Source of the DNA: Ferranicluibacter rubi
GTDB taxonomy: Bacteria; Pseudomonadota; Alphaproteobacteria; Rhizobiales; Rhizobiaceae
Direction of reading: 5' to 3'
DNA: 64,000 nt
Assembly (NCBI RefSeq): GCF_011603255.1
Contig: NZ_JAANCM010000011.1
Coordinates: 1 to 64,000 of the forward strand
In this document: piece by piece, positions 1 through 7,727 of the stretch
Numbering within the stretch: position 1 is the first letter of the stretch
Layout of the letters: every line of letters begins with the position of its first letter
Position numbers and translations under genes: made by a program
Notes under the pieces: model-generated
The model's database searches: none
What the model was told of the DNA's origin: nothing
The model's input: the letters and a program-made list of their open reading frames with translations, nothing else

Positions 1-48
1 AAAGGCAAACATTCCATCTTCTCACACATCCTCAGTCCCAATCCCTTC

Positions 49-125
<77 letters not shown>

Positions 126-145
126 AACATCTATGCAATACCAAT

Positions 146-168
146 AAAGCCCCCTCGTGGGGCTTTTT
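146..168 (+). terminator. Rho-independent terminator of tRNA-fMet
   Basis: Stem AAAGCCCC / GGGGCTTT with a 5-nt CTCGT loop, followed by a T run. It lies 20 nt after the tRNA and is a canonical intrinsic terminator. The remaining bases up to 320 show no supported feature. Confidence 0.9.
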
Positions 169-320
169 ACACTTGGGGCCTGCAAGCGTCCGGATGCGGC
201 CCGTATTATCCTCCAGAATTGATCGCTCGTTGAGAAACGAGGGTTCCCTCTTGCCAGAGACAAACGTCTGCAAGGGCGCATTCGCAGCGCCATGTCTGGT
301 AGGGCGTGATGACGGGCGCC

Positions 321-2573
321 TTATCCCTTGGACAGCACGTCTTCGATACGGATCGGAAACTTGCGGATGCGGTTTCCCGTCGCGTGCCAGACGGCGTTGG
401 CGATGGCGCCGACGGTTCCGGTGATGCCGATTTCGCCGACGCCCTTGACGCCGATCGGGTTGACGATCGCGTCATCTTCCGGGACGAGGATGGCCTCGAG
501 CGGGGGGATGTCGGCATTGACCGGCACATGATATTCGGCAAGGTCGGCGTTCATGATCCGCCCCGTCCGCTTGTCCGTCACCGCTTCTTCGTGAAGGGCA
601 AAGGAAATGCCCCAGATCATGCCGCCGAAATACTGGCTCTGCACCAGTCGGGGGTTGATGATGCGGCCGGCGGCAAAGGCACCGACGAGACGTGTGGTGC
701 GGATCTGTCCGAGATCGGGGTCGATCTTCACCTCGGCAAAGACGGCGCCGTGCGAATACAGCGCATGGCCGGCCGCGACAGTCGGGTCGCGGTTCGACTT
801 TGCCGTGCCGACGACATCGCTTCTCCCAGAGCGGGCGAGGATCTCTGCATAGCTTTCACTGCGGCTCTCGTCGTCGCGACGATAAAGGCGGCCGTTGCGA
901 GCGGTGAGCCCGATATTGCCGGCACCGAAAAGGGGGGACGCGGGATCGTTGACGGCAAGGTCGGACAGTTGCGCGATGGCGTCGCCGCCGGCCTGATTGA
1001 GGGCGAGACCGGCGCTGGCGGTGTGGCCCGATCCGCCGGCGATGCCGGCGTCGGGAAGGGTCGAGAGGCCCGAATGGAACTCGACATGATCCGGATCGAG
1101 ACCCAGAGCTTCGGCGGCAATCTGGGCGAGTGCGGTCCATGCGCCCTGGCCCATGTCGGCCGCGCCGGTTTCCACCAGTGCCGTGCCGTCGGCGCGCAGC
1201 GTCGCCCGGGCCTCTGCCGGAAAATGCGGACAACCGAAGACGGCAGTGCCCATGCCCCAGCCGACCAGCAGCCCGTTTTCATCCCGCATCTGACCTGCCG
1301 ACAGCGGTCGGCGCGACCAGCCGAAGCGGGCGGCCCCCTCCTCGTAGCAGGTACGCAGCGCCTTGGACGAAAAGGGCTTTCCCGTCGCCGGCTCGGTTTC
1401 TGCATAGTTCTTGAGCCGGAATGCGAGCGGATCCATGCCACAAGCCTCCGCCGCCTCGTCGATCGCGACCTCGAGAGCCGCGGAACCGGACGCTTCCCCG
1501 GGTGCGCGCATGGGGCCGGGGGTACCCGTATCGAGCCGCATCCCTTCATGCTCGACCAGGATAGCAGGGCTCGCATAGAGCGGCAGAGATGCGTTAGCTG
1601 CAGGCTCCAGAAAGTCGTCGAAGGCTGAGGTGGCCGAAAGCGAGCGGTGATGCAGGGCGGTGAGCGTGCCGTCGCTCTTCATGCCGATCCGCAGCTTCTG
1701 CCACGTCTGGCCGCGGTGACCGACCGGGCCGTACATCTGGGCGCGGGTCAGCGCCAGCTTGACCGGACGGTTCAGCATGCGGGCCGCAAGGATCGCCAGG
1801 ATTTGCGGCCCGTTGAGGATCGCCTTGGAGCCGAAGCCGCCGCCGAGGAAGGGCGAGCGGATGGTCACGTTTTCAACGGGAATGCCGAAGAAGGCGGCAT
1901 AGGACGCGCAGCTCAGCGCCAGCGCTTGGTTCGGCATGTCGAGAACGACGCGGTCGCCGTCCCATTCCGCGACCACGGCATGCGGTTCCATGGTGTTGTG
2001 GTATTGCGGCGGCGTCTCGACCTCGGCTTCCACGGTGATGGCGGCGTTCGAGAAACCCGCCTCGATATCGCCATGTGCCGTCTTCGGCGGACCGCCGATG
2101 CCGACAGCCGGAGGGTCGAAGCGAATGCCGGTTTCCCGTCCGACGCGGGCCGGCTCGGTGTCGTATTGCAGATCGAGGAGGGCAGCACCTTCGGTGGCGG
2201 CTTCCAGCGTTTCGGCGATCACCAGCGCGATCGGCTGATTGACGTATCGGACGCTATCGTCCTGCAACACCTCGACGCGAAAGCCGAAGGGCGGCATCTT
2301 CTCGTTCGGATCGTGGAACAGCGGCGGACGATTGGCCGGCGTCAGCACCTCGACGACGCCGGGATGGGCCTTGGCGGCATCCACGTTCATCGAGCGGACA
2401 CGGCCGCGGGCAATACGGCTGACGGCCATGACGGCGTACAACAGGCCTTCGGGGTGATTGTCGGCCGCATAAGTTGCGCGGCCCGTGACCTTGAGGATGC
2501 CATCGCGGCGGGTGAGCGGCTGGCCGGCATTGGAGCCGTAGCGGCTGGTGGCGGGCTGTTTTTCAGGCGACAT
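321..2573 (-). CDS. Molybdenum hydroxylase, molybdopterin-binding large subunit (cytoplasmic set)
   Basis: A 750-residue large subunit of a xanthine dehydrogenase/aldehyde oxidase family enzyme. It holds the molybdenum cofactor and carries out hydroxylation of an aldehyde or N-heterocycle. Residues from about 19 form the a/b hammerhead domain (TRRDGILKVTGRATYA), followed by the molybdopterin domains with GGGFGSK near residue 250. The catalytic glutamate is Glu714 in VKGVGEIG. It is the last gene of a three-gene minus-strand operon and overlaps the FAD gene by 11 bp. No signal peptide is visible and the partner 2Fe-2S subunit also lacks one, so the complex should be cytoplasmic. The substrate cannot be told from sequence; aldehyde oxidase and isoquinoline 1-oxidoreductase-like are both possible. 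Confidence 0.88.
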   Translation of the reverse strand: MSPEKQPATSRYGSNAGQPLTRRDGILKVTGRATYAADNHPEGLLYAVMAVSRIARGRVRSMNVDAAKAHPGVVEVLTPANRPPLFHDPNEKMPPFGFRVEVLQDDSVRYVNQPIALVIAETLEAATEGAALLDLQYDTEPARVGRETGIRFDPPAVGIGGPPKTAHGDIEAGFSNAAITVEAEVETPPQYHNTMEPHAVVAEWDGDRVVLDMPNQALALSCASYAAFFGIPVENVTIRSPFLGGGFGSKAILNGPQILAILAARMLNRPVKLALTRAQMYGPVGHRGQTWQKLRIGMKSDGTLTALHHRSLSATSAFDDFLEPAANASLPLYASPAILVEHEGMRLDTGTPGPMRAPGEASGSAALEVAIDEAAEACGMDPLAFRLKNYAETEPATGKPFSSKALRTCYEEGAARFGWSRRPLSAGQMRDENGLLVGWGMGTAVFGCPHFPAEARATLRADGTALVETGAADMGQGAWTALAQIAAEALGLDPDHVEFHSGLSTLPDAGIAGGSGHTASAGLALNQAGGDAIAQLSDLAVNDPASPLFGAGNIGLTARNGRLYRRDDESRSESYAEILARSGRSDVVGTAKSNRDPTVAAGHALYSHGAVFAEVKIDPDLGQIRTTRLVGAFAAGRIINPRLVQSQYFGGMIWGISFALHEEAVTDKRTGRIMNADLAEYHVPVNADIPPLEAILVPEDDAIVNPIGVKGVGEIGITGTVGAIANAVWHATGNRIRKFPIRIEDVLSKG

Positions 2574-3636
2574 GAAGATCTCCCTTCGGTGCGGGAATGT
2601 GCTGTTCCGGGAATGGCGAGGCGGGGAGGGCGGGCATGACCTTCGGCGTGCCCTCGTGAGCGAGCGTCAGCGCGCGGACGAGGATGCGGTTGGCGAGCGT
2701 GATCTTGAACGCGTTGTCGCCGGAGGGTCGTGCGTCCGCGAGGGCTGCGGTCGCGGCCTTCTCGAAGGCTTCGCGCGTTGCGCGTTGCCCGACGAGCGCT
2801 GCCTCCGCCGCATGCGCACGCCAGGGCTTGGCGGCGACGGCGCCGAGCGCAAGCCTTGCTGCGCGGATCGTGTCGCCGTCCATGTCAAGCATGGCGGCGG
2901 CGGACACCACCGCGAAGGCATAGGAAGCGCGCTCCCGCAACTTCACGTAACGGGCATTTTCAGAAAAGGCAGCAGCCTCGGGCGGCAGGCGCAGGCCGCT
3001 GATGAGGTCGCCCGGCAGAAGTGCGGACTCCCGTGCGCTTGTGGCATCGGGAAGGCTGTGGAGGTTCTCGATCGGGATGTCCTTGCGTCCTTCGACACCT
3101 TGGATCTCGACCACGGCACCGAGGGCTGCCAGAGGCACGCAGAAATCCGAGGGGTGCGTGGCAATGCACTGTTCTGTCCAGCCGAGAACGGCGTGGAGGC
3201 GGTTTTCGCCGTGCAATGCGTCGCAACCGGAGCCGGGTTCGCGCCGGTTGCAGGCGCTGGCGGTATCCTGGAAGTAGGCGCAGCGCGTTCGCTGCAGGAG
3301 GTTTCCGCCAACCGTCGCGGCGTTGCGCAGCTGTGCAGAGGCGCCCGACAACAGGGCCTCCGCGATGGCGGGGTAGGTGGTGGCAAAGCGGGTGTCGTAG
3401 GCAAGGTCCGCATTGCGCACGAGCGCGCCGATGCGCACGCCGCCGTCCGGCAGCCACTCGATACGATCGAGGCCCGGAAGCCGGCTGATGTCGATCACGC
3501 GTTCCGGACGGGTCACGCCGATCTTCATCAGATCGAGCAGGTTGGTGCCGCCCGCGAGATAGACGGATCCCGGGACGGCTGCGGCCGTCACGGCCTCGGC
3601 GAGGCTTGCCGGGCGGATGAAATCGAAGCGGTTCAT
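2563..3636 (-). CDS. Molybdenum hydroxylase, FAD-binding subunit
   Basis: A 357-residue FAD subunit of the cytoplasmic molybdenum hydroxylase. It carries electrons from the 2Fe-2S subunit to the final acceptor. The FAD loop [11 protein letters not shown] is at residues 28-38. Four cysteines, Cys119, Cys129, Cys138 and Cys157, match the spacing that binds an extra 4Fe-4S cluster in PaoB-type subunits. The start at 3636 was chosen because it overlaps the upstream 2Fe-2S gene by four bases (ATGA), indicating translational coupling, and the translation begins directly with the family N-terminus ([15 protein letters not shown]). The frame stays open upstream, but that part is antisense to nothing recognisable and overlaps the 2Fe-2S gene. 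Confidence 0.88.
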   Translation of the reverse strand: MNRFDFIRPASLAEAVTAAAVPGSVYLAGGTNLLDLMKIGVTRPERVIDISRLPGLDRIEWLPDGGVRIGALVRNADLAYDTRFATTYPAIAEALLSGASAQLRNAATVGGNLLQRTRCAYFQDTASACNRREPGSGCDALHGENRLHAVLGWTEQCIATHPSDFCVPLAALGAVVEIQGVEGRKDIPIENLHSLPDATSARESALLPGDLISGLRLPPEAAAFSENARYVKLRERASYAFAVVSAAAMLDMDGDTIRAARLALGAVAAKPWRAHAAEAALVGQRATREAFEKAATAALADARPSGDNAFKITLANRILVRALTLAHEGTPKVMPALPASPFPEQHIPAPKGDLHVA

Positions 3637-4160
3637 GCGGCGTTCCTCCCGCTTTCTTGTAACCCTGTGTTTGGCCCCACGGTTTTCTGCGAGAGAACGT
3701 GGCCTGCCTCCAGCACGGCCTGGGTGATGCCCTGATAGGCTCCGCATCGACAGATATTGCCGCTCATCAGTTCGCGCACACGCTCCGGATCGTCGCCGGC
3801 ATGGCCCTCGGACAGGAGACCGACCGCGCTCATGATCTGGCCCGGCGTGCAGTAGCCGCATTGCAGGCCGTCGCAGGCGATGAAGGCTGCCTGAACCGGG
3901 TGTAGGTCGGTACCGTCGGCAAGGCCTTCGATGGTGGTGACGGTGCTGCCGTCGAGGCTTGCGGCCAGCGTCAGACAGGCATTGATGCGCCGGCCATTGA
4001 GCAGAACGGTGCAGGCGCCGCACTGGCCGCGGTCGCAGCCCTTCTTGGTGCCGGTGAGGTGAAGCCGCTCGCGCAGGAGGTCGAGCAGCGTTACGCGCGG
4101 ATCATCGAGCGCAATGCTGTTCGGCTGACCATTGACGGTGAGGCTGATGGAGAAAGGCAT
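3633..4160 (-). CDS. Molybdenum hydroxylase, 2Fe-2S subunit (no signal peptide)
   Basis: A 175-residue small subunit with two [2Fe-2S] clusters. The plant-ferredoxin-type cluster is bound by Cys42, Cys47, Cys50 and Cys62 ([12 protein letters not shown]), and the second by Cys101, Cys104, Cys137 and Cys139 (CGYCTPGQ and ICRCGAY). The protein starts directly with the ferredoxin fold ([12 protein letters not shown]), so unlike the paralogue at 6117 it has no Tat signal. It is the first gene of the minus-strand operon, divergent from the TetR gene 173 bp away, and is the likely target of that regulator. Confidence 0.92.
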   Translation of the reverse strand: MPFSISLTVNGQPNSIALDDPRVTLLDLLRERLHLTGTKKGCDRGQCGACTVLLNGRRINACLTLAASLDGSTVTTIEGLADGTDLHPVQAAFIACDGLQCGYCTPGQIMSAVGLLSEGHAGDDPERVRELMSGNICRCGAYQGITQAVLEAGHVLSQKTVGPNTGLQESGRNAA

Positions 4161-4300
4161 GGGGTGCTCCAGTCAGGATTGTGGTGTATGGAATAGGACC
4201 GCAGGCGCGGTGAACGCTTTGACGAGATGGGACGGATGCTGTTGAACCGTCGCACGAGGGATTGGCGTTCCGGTCGACGCTGCCTCGATGTGATATGCAA

Positions 4301-4323
4301 TATACGGAGGGTTCCTCCGTTTA
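4301..4323. promoter_or_regulatory. Candidate TetR operator palindrome
   Basis: Perfect 7-bp inverted repeat ACGGAGG-GTT-CCTCCGT at 4304-4320, extended by outer pairs TA/TA. It lies in the 173-bp divergent region, about 10 nt before the TetR start codon, and overlaps an AT-rich stretch (TGATATGCAATATA) that could be a -10 region. Size and position fit a site for TetR-family autoregulation. Binding is inferred. Confidence 0.6.
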
Positions 4324-4333
4324 GCAAGGGCAC

Positions 4334-4942
4334 ATGCGCAAGTTGCGGGCAACGAGTAAGCAGATGGACCAGCAAAGTACAAAAGCAAGCCGCAAGCCGC
4401 GGGCAGATTCGGTTCGCAACCGGGAACGTTTGCTGGAGGCGGCCACCGCCATCTTCCGGCTCGGCGGGGCGCAGGCGAGCCTCGAGGCCGTGGCCCGGGA
4501 AGCCGGCGTCGGTATCGGCACCCTCTACCGGCATTTCCCGACACGTGAGGCGCTGTTCGATGCCGTCTACCGGCATGAAGTGGACATTCTCGCCGATCTC
4601 GCCCGGGAGCTTTCGACGGAGGACGACCCGGTCGCGGCGCTCAAATCCTGGCTTCAGGCCAATGTCCGCCTTGTCGCGACCAAGAAGGGGATGATCGAAG
4701 GTCTGCAGCTGGCCGTCGTCGGCTCGTCCGAGCTCAAGGCCTATTCCTACGAGCGCATGATCGGCGCCATCGATCTTCTGCTCGAACGGGCGACCGCGGC
4801 AGGCATGATCCGGGACGACGTGTCGCCGGACGAGTTGCTGCGGACCCTGCTCGGCATCTTCTACAGCCACGGGCCGACGGACTGGCAGCCGACGGCACTT
4901 CGGATGGTCGACGTGTTCGTCGACGGGTTGCGCAAACGCTGA
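4334..4942 (+). CDS. TetR/AcrR family transcriptional regulator
   Basis: A 202-residue one-component repressor. Residues about 29-80 form the N-terminal helix-turn-helix (NRERLLEAATAIFR, then GVGIGTLYRHFPTREALF, a classic TetR recognition helix). The remainder is the ligand-binding and dimer domain. It is divergent from the cytoplasmic molybdenum hydroxylase operon with a perfect palindrome in between, so it probably represses that operon and itself in response to an aldehyde or aromatic compound. The start at 4334 has AAGGG only three bases upstream; ATG at 4364 (MDQQSTKAS) is an alternative that would shorten the tail by ten residues. Confidence 0.88.
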   Translation: MRKLRATSKQMDQQSTKASRKPRADSVRNRERLLEAATAIFRLGGAQASLEAVAREAGVGIGTLYRHFPTREALFDAVYRHEVDILADLARELSTEDDPVAALKSWLQANVRLVATKKGMIEGLQLAVVGSSELKAYSYERMIGAIDLLLERATAAGMIRDDVSPDELLRTLLGIFYSHGPTDWQPTALRMVDVFVDGLRKR

Positions 4943-5022
4943 TCGTCTTTCGATCCGCATCTGTGCGCAGCAAAGCTTTCGGGCTATGGCAGGCAGACCC
5001 TCCTCCTTTGCGATTCGACATC

Positions 5023-5970
5023 ATGCCCGTCTCCCAGTCTTCCCTTCGCGGTGTCGTCATCGCGTTCATCGCCTATGCTGTGTTCGCGTTCAGCGATGCC
5101 TCGGTCAAACTCATCGACGGCGCCATTCCCGCCTATCAGGTCGCCTTTGCGGGCGCCGTCTTCGGGCTGGTCATCCTGCCTCTGATCAAGGCGCGGGAGG
5201 ATTCCTGGCTCGATATCGTTCGAACCTCCAACCGTACGCTCTGGCTGCTGCGCTTTGCCTGCGGTGCCATCGGCTCCATCGCGTCGATCATCACCTTCAC
5301 CAAACTGCCGATGGCGGAGGCCTTCTGTCTTCTGTTCCTGCTGCCGTCCTTCGTCACGATCCTTTCCGTCATCTTCCTGAAGGAGGACGTGCGCTGGCAA
5401 CGCTGGACGGCCGTCATCGTCGGCTTCATCGGTGTGCTTATCGTGTTGCGGCCAGGCTTTCGCGAGCTTTCGGTCGGGCATCTCGCGGGTGCCATCGGCG
5501 GGTTGAGCGCCGCCATCGCCATCGTCATCCTGCGGGGCATGGGGCCGACGGAAAAACGGATGTCGCTCTATGGCGCAGGCCTTCTGGGCGTTCTCGTCGT
5601 CAGCGGTCTTCTGATGCTGTCGAACATTGCGATCCCGACGCCGATGCAGTGGGTCTTCATCGCAAGTTATGGCATTCTTGGCTCCGCCGGCAACGCGCTG
5701 CTGATGACGGCGGCGCGGATGGCACCGGCAAACCTCGTGGCGCCGCCGCAATACAGCCAGATGATCTGGGCGATCCTTTTCGGCTATTTCATCTTCGACG
5801 ACACGATCGACCTGCCGATGGCGGGCGGCATCGCGCTCATCGTCTTTTCCGGCCTGCTGACGCTGATGCGGGAGCGCAAACGCGGCACGCCGCTGCCTTC
5901 CGCCGTCGTGTCACCCGATGCACAGGCCTCGCTCGCCACGGCCGAGCCGGAGCCGGATACACGGGGCTGA
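5023..5970 (+). CDS. DMT superfamily (EamA) transporter
   Basis: A 315-residue inner-membrane permease of the drug/metabolite transporter superfamily with about ten hydrophobic helices arranged as two EamA repeats. The first repeat ends near FLKEDVRWQRW and the second near the FIFDDTIDLPMAGG segment. The ATG at 5023 (MPVSQSSLRG) is preferred because the first helix starts just after it; a GTG at 4963 in the same frame would add 20 residues with no family character. It follows the TetR gene by 80 bp and precedes the paoABC-like operon. The substrate is unknown. An export role for a product or precursor of the neighbouring oxidoreductases is only an inference from position. Confidence 0.82.
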   Translation: MPVSQSSLRGVVIAFIAYAVFAFSDASVKLIDGAIPAYQVAFAGAVFGLVILPLIKAREDSWLDIVRTSNRTLWLLRFACGAIGSIASIITFTKLPMAEAFCLLFLLPSFVTILSVIFLKEDVRWQRWTAVIVGFIGVLIVLRPGFRELSVGHLAGAIGGLSAAIAIVILRGMGPTEKRMSLYGAGLLGVLVVSGLLMLSNIAIPTPMQWVFIASYGILGSAGNALLMTAARMAPANLVAPPQYSQMIWAILFGYFIFDDTIDLPMAGGIALIVFSGLLTLMRERKRGTPLPSAVVSPDAQASLATAEPEPDTRG

Positions 5971-6116
5971 CGCCCGGCAATGTCGCCTTTGTGATCGCCT
6001 TCCGGCCACGAGGCAGGCACCAGAGGACTGGTCTGCCTTACGCTCCGCCCTAGCTCCGGCTTATGGATCCGCGCAATGCCATGTCGCGGAAATCTCATAA
6101 GAACATGGAGCAGAAA

Positions 6117-6776
6117 ATGCTAAATCAGGGCGACCTTGATCTATCCCGGAGGGATCTTCTGATGGCCTCAGCAGCAACCGTCGCGGTGAGCGGCGTCGCC
6201 TCCAAGGCCCGGGCACAGGCACAAGTGCCTGCCGGCACAAAGGTGACCGGCATGCCGGCCGGCGAGACCTCCAGCGTCTCCTTCAAGGTCAACGGCCAGG
6301 ACCAGACCTTATCGGTCGACAACCGCACGACGCTTCTCGATGCGCTGCGGGAGCATCTGCATTTGACCGGCACCAAGAAGGGTTGCGACCACGGCCAATG
6401 CGGCGCCTGCACGGTGATGGTGGACGGACGGCGGATCAATTCCTGTCTGTCGCTCGCCATCATGCACGAGGGCGACGAGGTGGTGACAATCGAGGGTCTC
6501 GGCGAGCCCGGCAACCTTCACCCGATGCAGGCCGCCTTCGTCAAGCATGACGGCTACCAGTGCGGCTATTGCACCCCGGGGCAGATCTGTTCTTCGGTCG
6601 CTGTGCTCGAGGAAATCAAGGCGGGCATGCCGAGCCACGTGACCGGCGATCTGACAGCCAAGGTCGAATTCAGCCTGGAAGAAATCCGCGAGCGGATGAG
6701 CGGGAACCTCTGTCGATGCGGGGCCTACTCCAACATCGTCGACGCCATTGCGGACGTCGCGGGGAGGCCGGCATGA
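6117..6776 (+). CDS. paoA: Periplasmic aldehyde oxidoreductase 2Fe-2S subunit (PaoA-like, Tat signal)
   Basis: A 219-residue iron-sulfur subunit. The N-terminus is a twin-arginine signal ([17 protein letters not shown], arginines 11-12) ending in an AxA site near residue 33. Cluster ligands are Cys90, Cys95, Cys98, Cys110 and Cys149, Cys152, Cys199, Cys201. In the PaoABC family this subunit carries the signal that exports the whole folded complex. The start at 6117 was chosen because GGAG at 6107-6110 sits six bases upstream; in-frame ATGs at 6063, 6081 and 6105 would lengthen the n-region. The stop overlaps paoB by four bases. Confidence 0.9.
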   Translation: MLNQGDLDLSRRDLLMASAATVAVSGVASKARAQAQVPAGTKVTGMPAGETSSVSFKVNGQDQTLSVDNRTTLLDALREHLHLTGTKKGCDHGQCGACTVMVDGRRINSCLSLAIMHEGDEVVTIEGLGEPGNLHPMQAAFVKHDGYQCGYCTPGQICSSVAVLEEIKAGMPSHVTGDLTAKVEFSLEEIRERMSGNLCRCGAYSNIVDAIADVAGRPA

Positions 6777-7723
6777 AGTCCTTTACCTATGAGCGTGCAA
6801 CCTCCGTCGAAGCCGCGGCCAAAGCGGCGGCGAGCCATGATGCCGCGCGCTTTATCGCCGGCGGCACCAACCTGCTCGACCTGATGAAGCTCGAAATCGA
6901 GACGCCGACCCATTTGATCGACGTCAACACGCTGGGGCTCGACACGATTGAGGCGACACCCGAGGGCGGCTTGCGAATCGGGGCGCTCGTCCGCAACACC
7001 GATCTGGCTGCCGACGAACGGGTGCGGCGCGACTATGGCCTGCTGTCGCGCGCGCTTCTGGCTGGTGCCTCCGGGCAGCTGCGCAACAAGGCGACCACTG
7101 CGGGCAATCTTCTCCAGCGGACGCGCTGTCCCTACTTTTACGATACCAACCAGCCCTGCAACAAGCGCCAGCCGGGCAGCGGCTGTTCCGCCATCGACGG
7201 CTTTAGCCGGCAGCTGGGTATTGTCGGTATTAGTTCTTCCTGTATCGCCACGCATCCGAGCGATATGGCGATTGCCATGCGGGCGCTCGATGCCGTGGTG
7301 GAGACCGTGGGCGCGGACGGTGCGAAGCGCAGCATTCCGATCGCCGACTTTCACCGGTTGCCGGGTGATACGCCACATATCGAAACGGAGCTGAAGAAGG
7401 GCGAGATCATCACCGCTGTCGTGCTGCCGAAGCCGATCGGCGGCAAGCAGATCTACCGGAAGGTTCGCGACCGTGCGTCCTATGCCTTCGCGCTCATCTC
7501 CGTCGGCGCCGTGATCCAGCCGGACGGCACCGGTCGCGTTGCCGTCGGTGGGGTGGCGCACAAGCCGTGGCGTCTCGATGCGGCGGACGAGGATCTGCCG
7601 AGCGGTGCCGGCCGTGTGACGCGCCGCCTGCTGCTCGACGCTGAGCCGACGGAACACAATGCCTACAAGGTGAAGCTGGTCGAGCGGACGCTTGGCGCTG
7701 TTCTTGCCGAAGCGAAGGGTTGA
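6773..7723 (+). CDS. paoB: Periplasmic aldehyde oxidoreductase FAD and 4Fe-4S subunit (PaoB-like)
   Basis: A 316-residue FAD subunit. [12 protein letters not shown] at residues 28-39 is the FAD loop. Cys119, Cys129, Cys138 and Cys157 form the insertion that binds an additional 4Fe-4S cluster in E. coli PaoB (RTRCPYF and PGSGCSAI segments). Start ATG and upstream stop share ATGA, so translation is coupled to paoA; paoC starts four bases after its stop. The protein itself has no signal peptide and should be exported as a passenger of the Tat complex. Confidence 0.9.
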   Translation: MKSFTYERATSVEAAAKAAASHDAARFIAGGTNLLDLMKLEIETPTHLIDVNTLGLDTIEATPEGGLRIGALVRNTDLAADERVRRDYGLLSRALLAGASGQLRNKATTAGNLLQRTRCPYFYDTNQPCNKRQPGSGCSAIDGFSRQLGIVGISSSCIATHPSDMAIAMRALDAVVETVGADGAKRSIPIADFHRLPGDTPHIETELKKGEIITAVVLPKPIGGKQIYRKVRDRASYAFALISVGAVIQPDGTGRVAVGGVAHKPWRLDAADEDLPSGAGRVTRRLLLDAEPTEHNAYKVKLVERTLGAVLAEAKG

Positions 7724-7727
7724 GATC

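Noticed and set aside
306-1628. 440-residue plus-strand ORF
   Set aside because: Shadow of the molybdopterin subunit on the minus strand; Arg/Gly/Asp-rich composition without motifs, typical antisense frame in GC-rich DNA.
2548-3735. 395-residue plus-strand ORF
   Set aside because: Antisense to the FAD and 2Fe-2S subunit genes, which have complete motifs and coupled starts.
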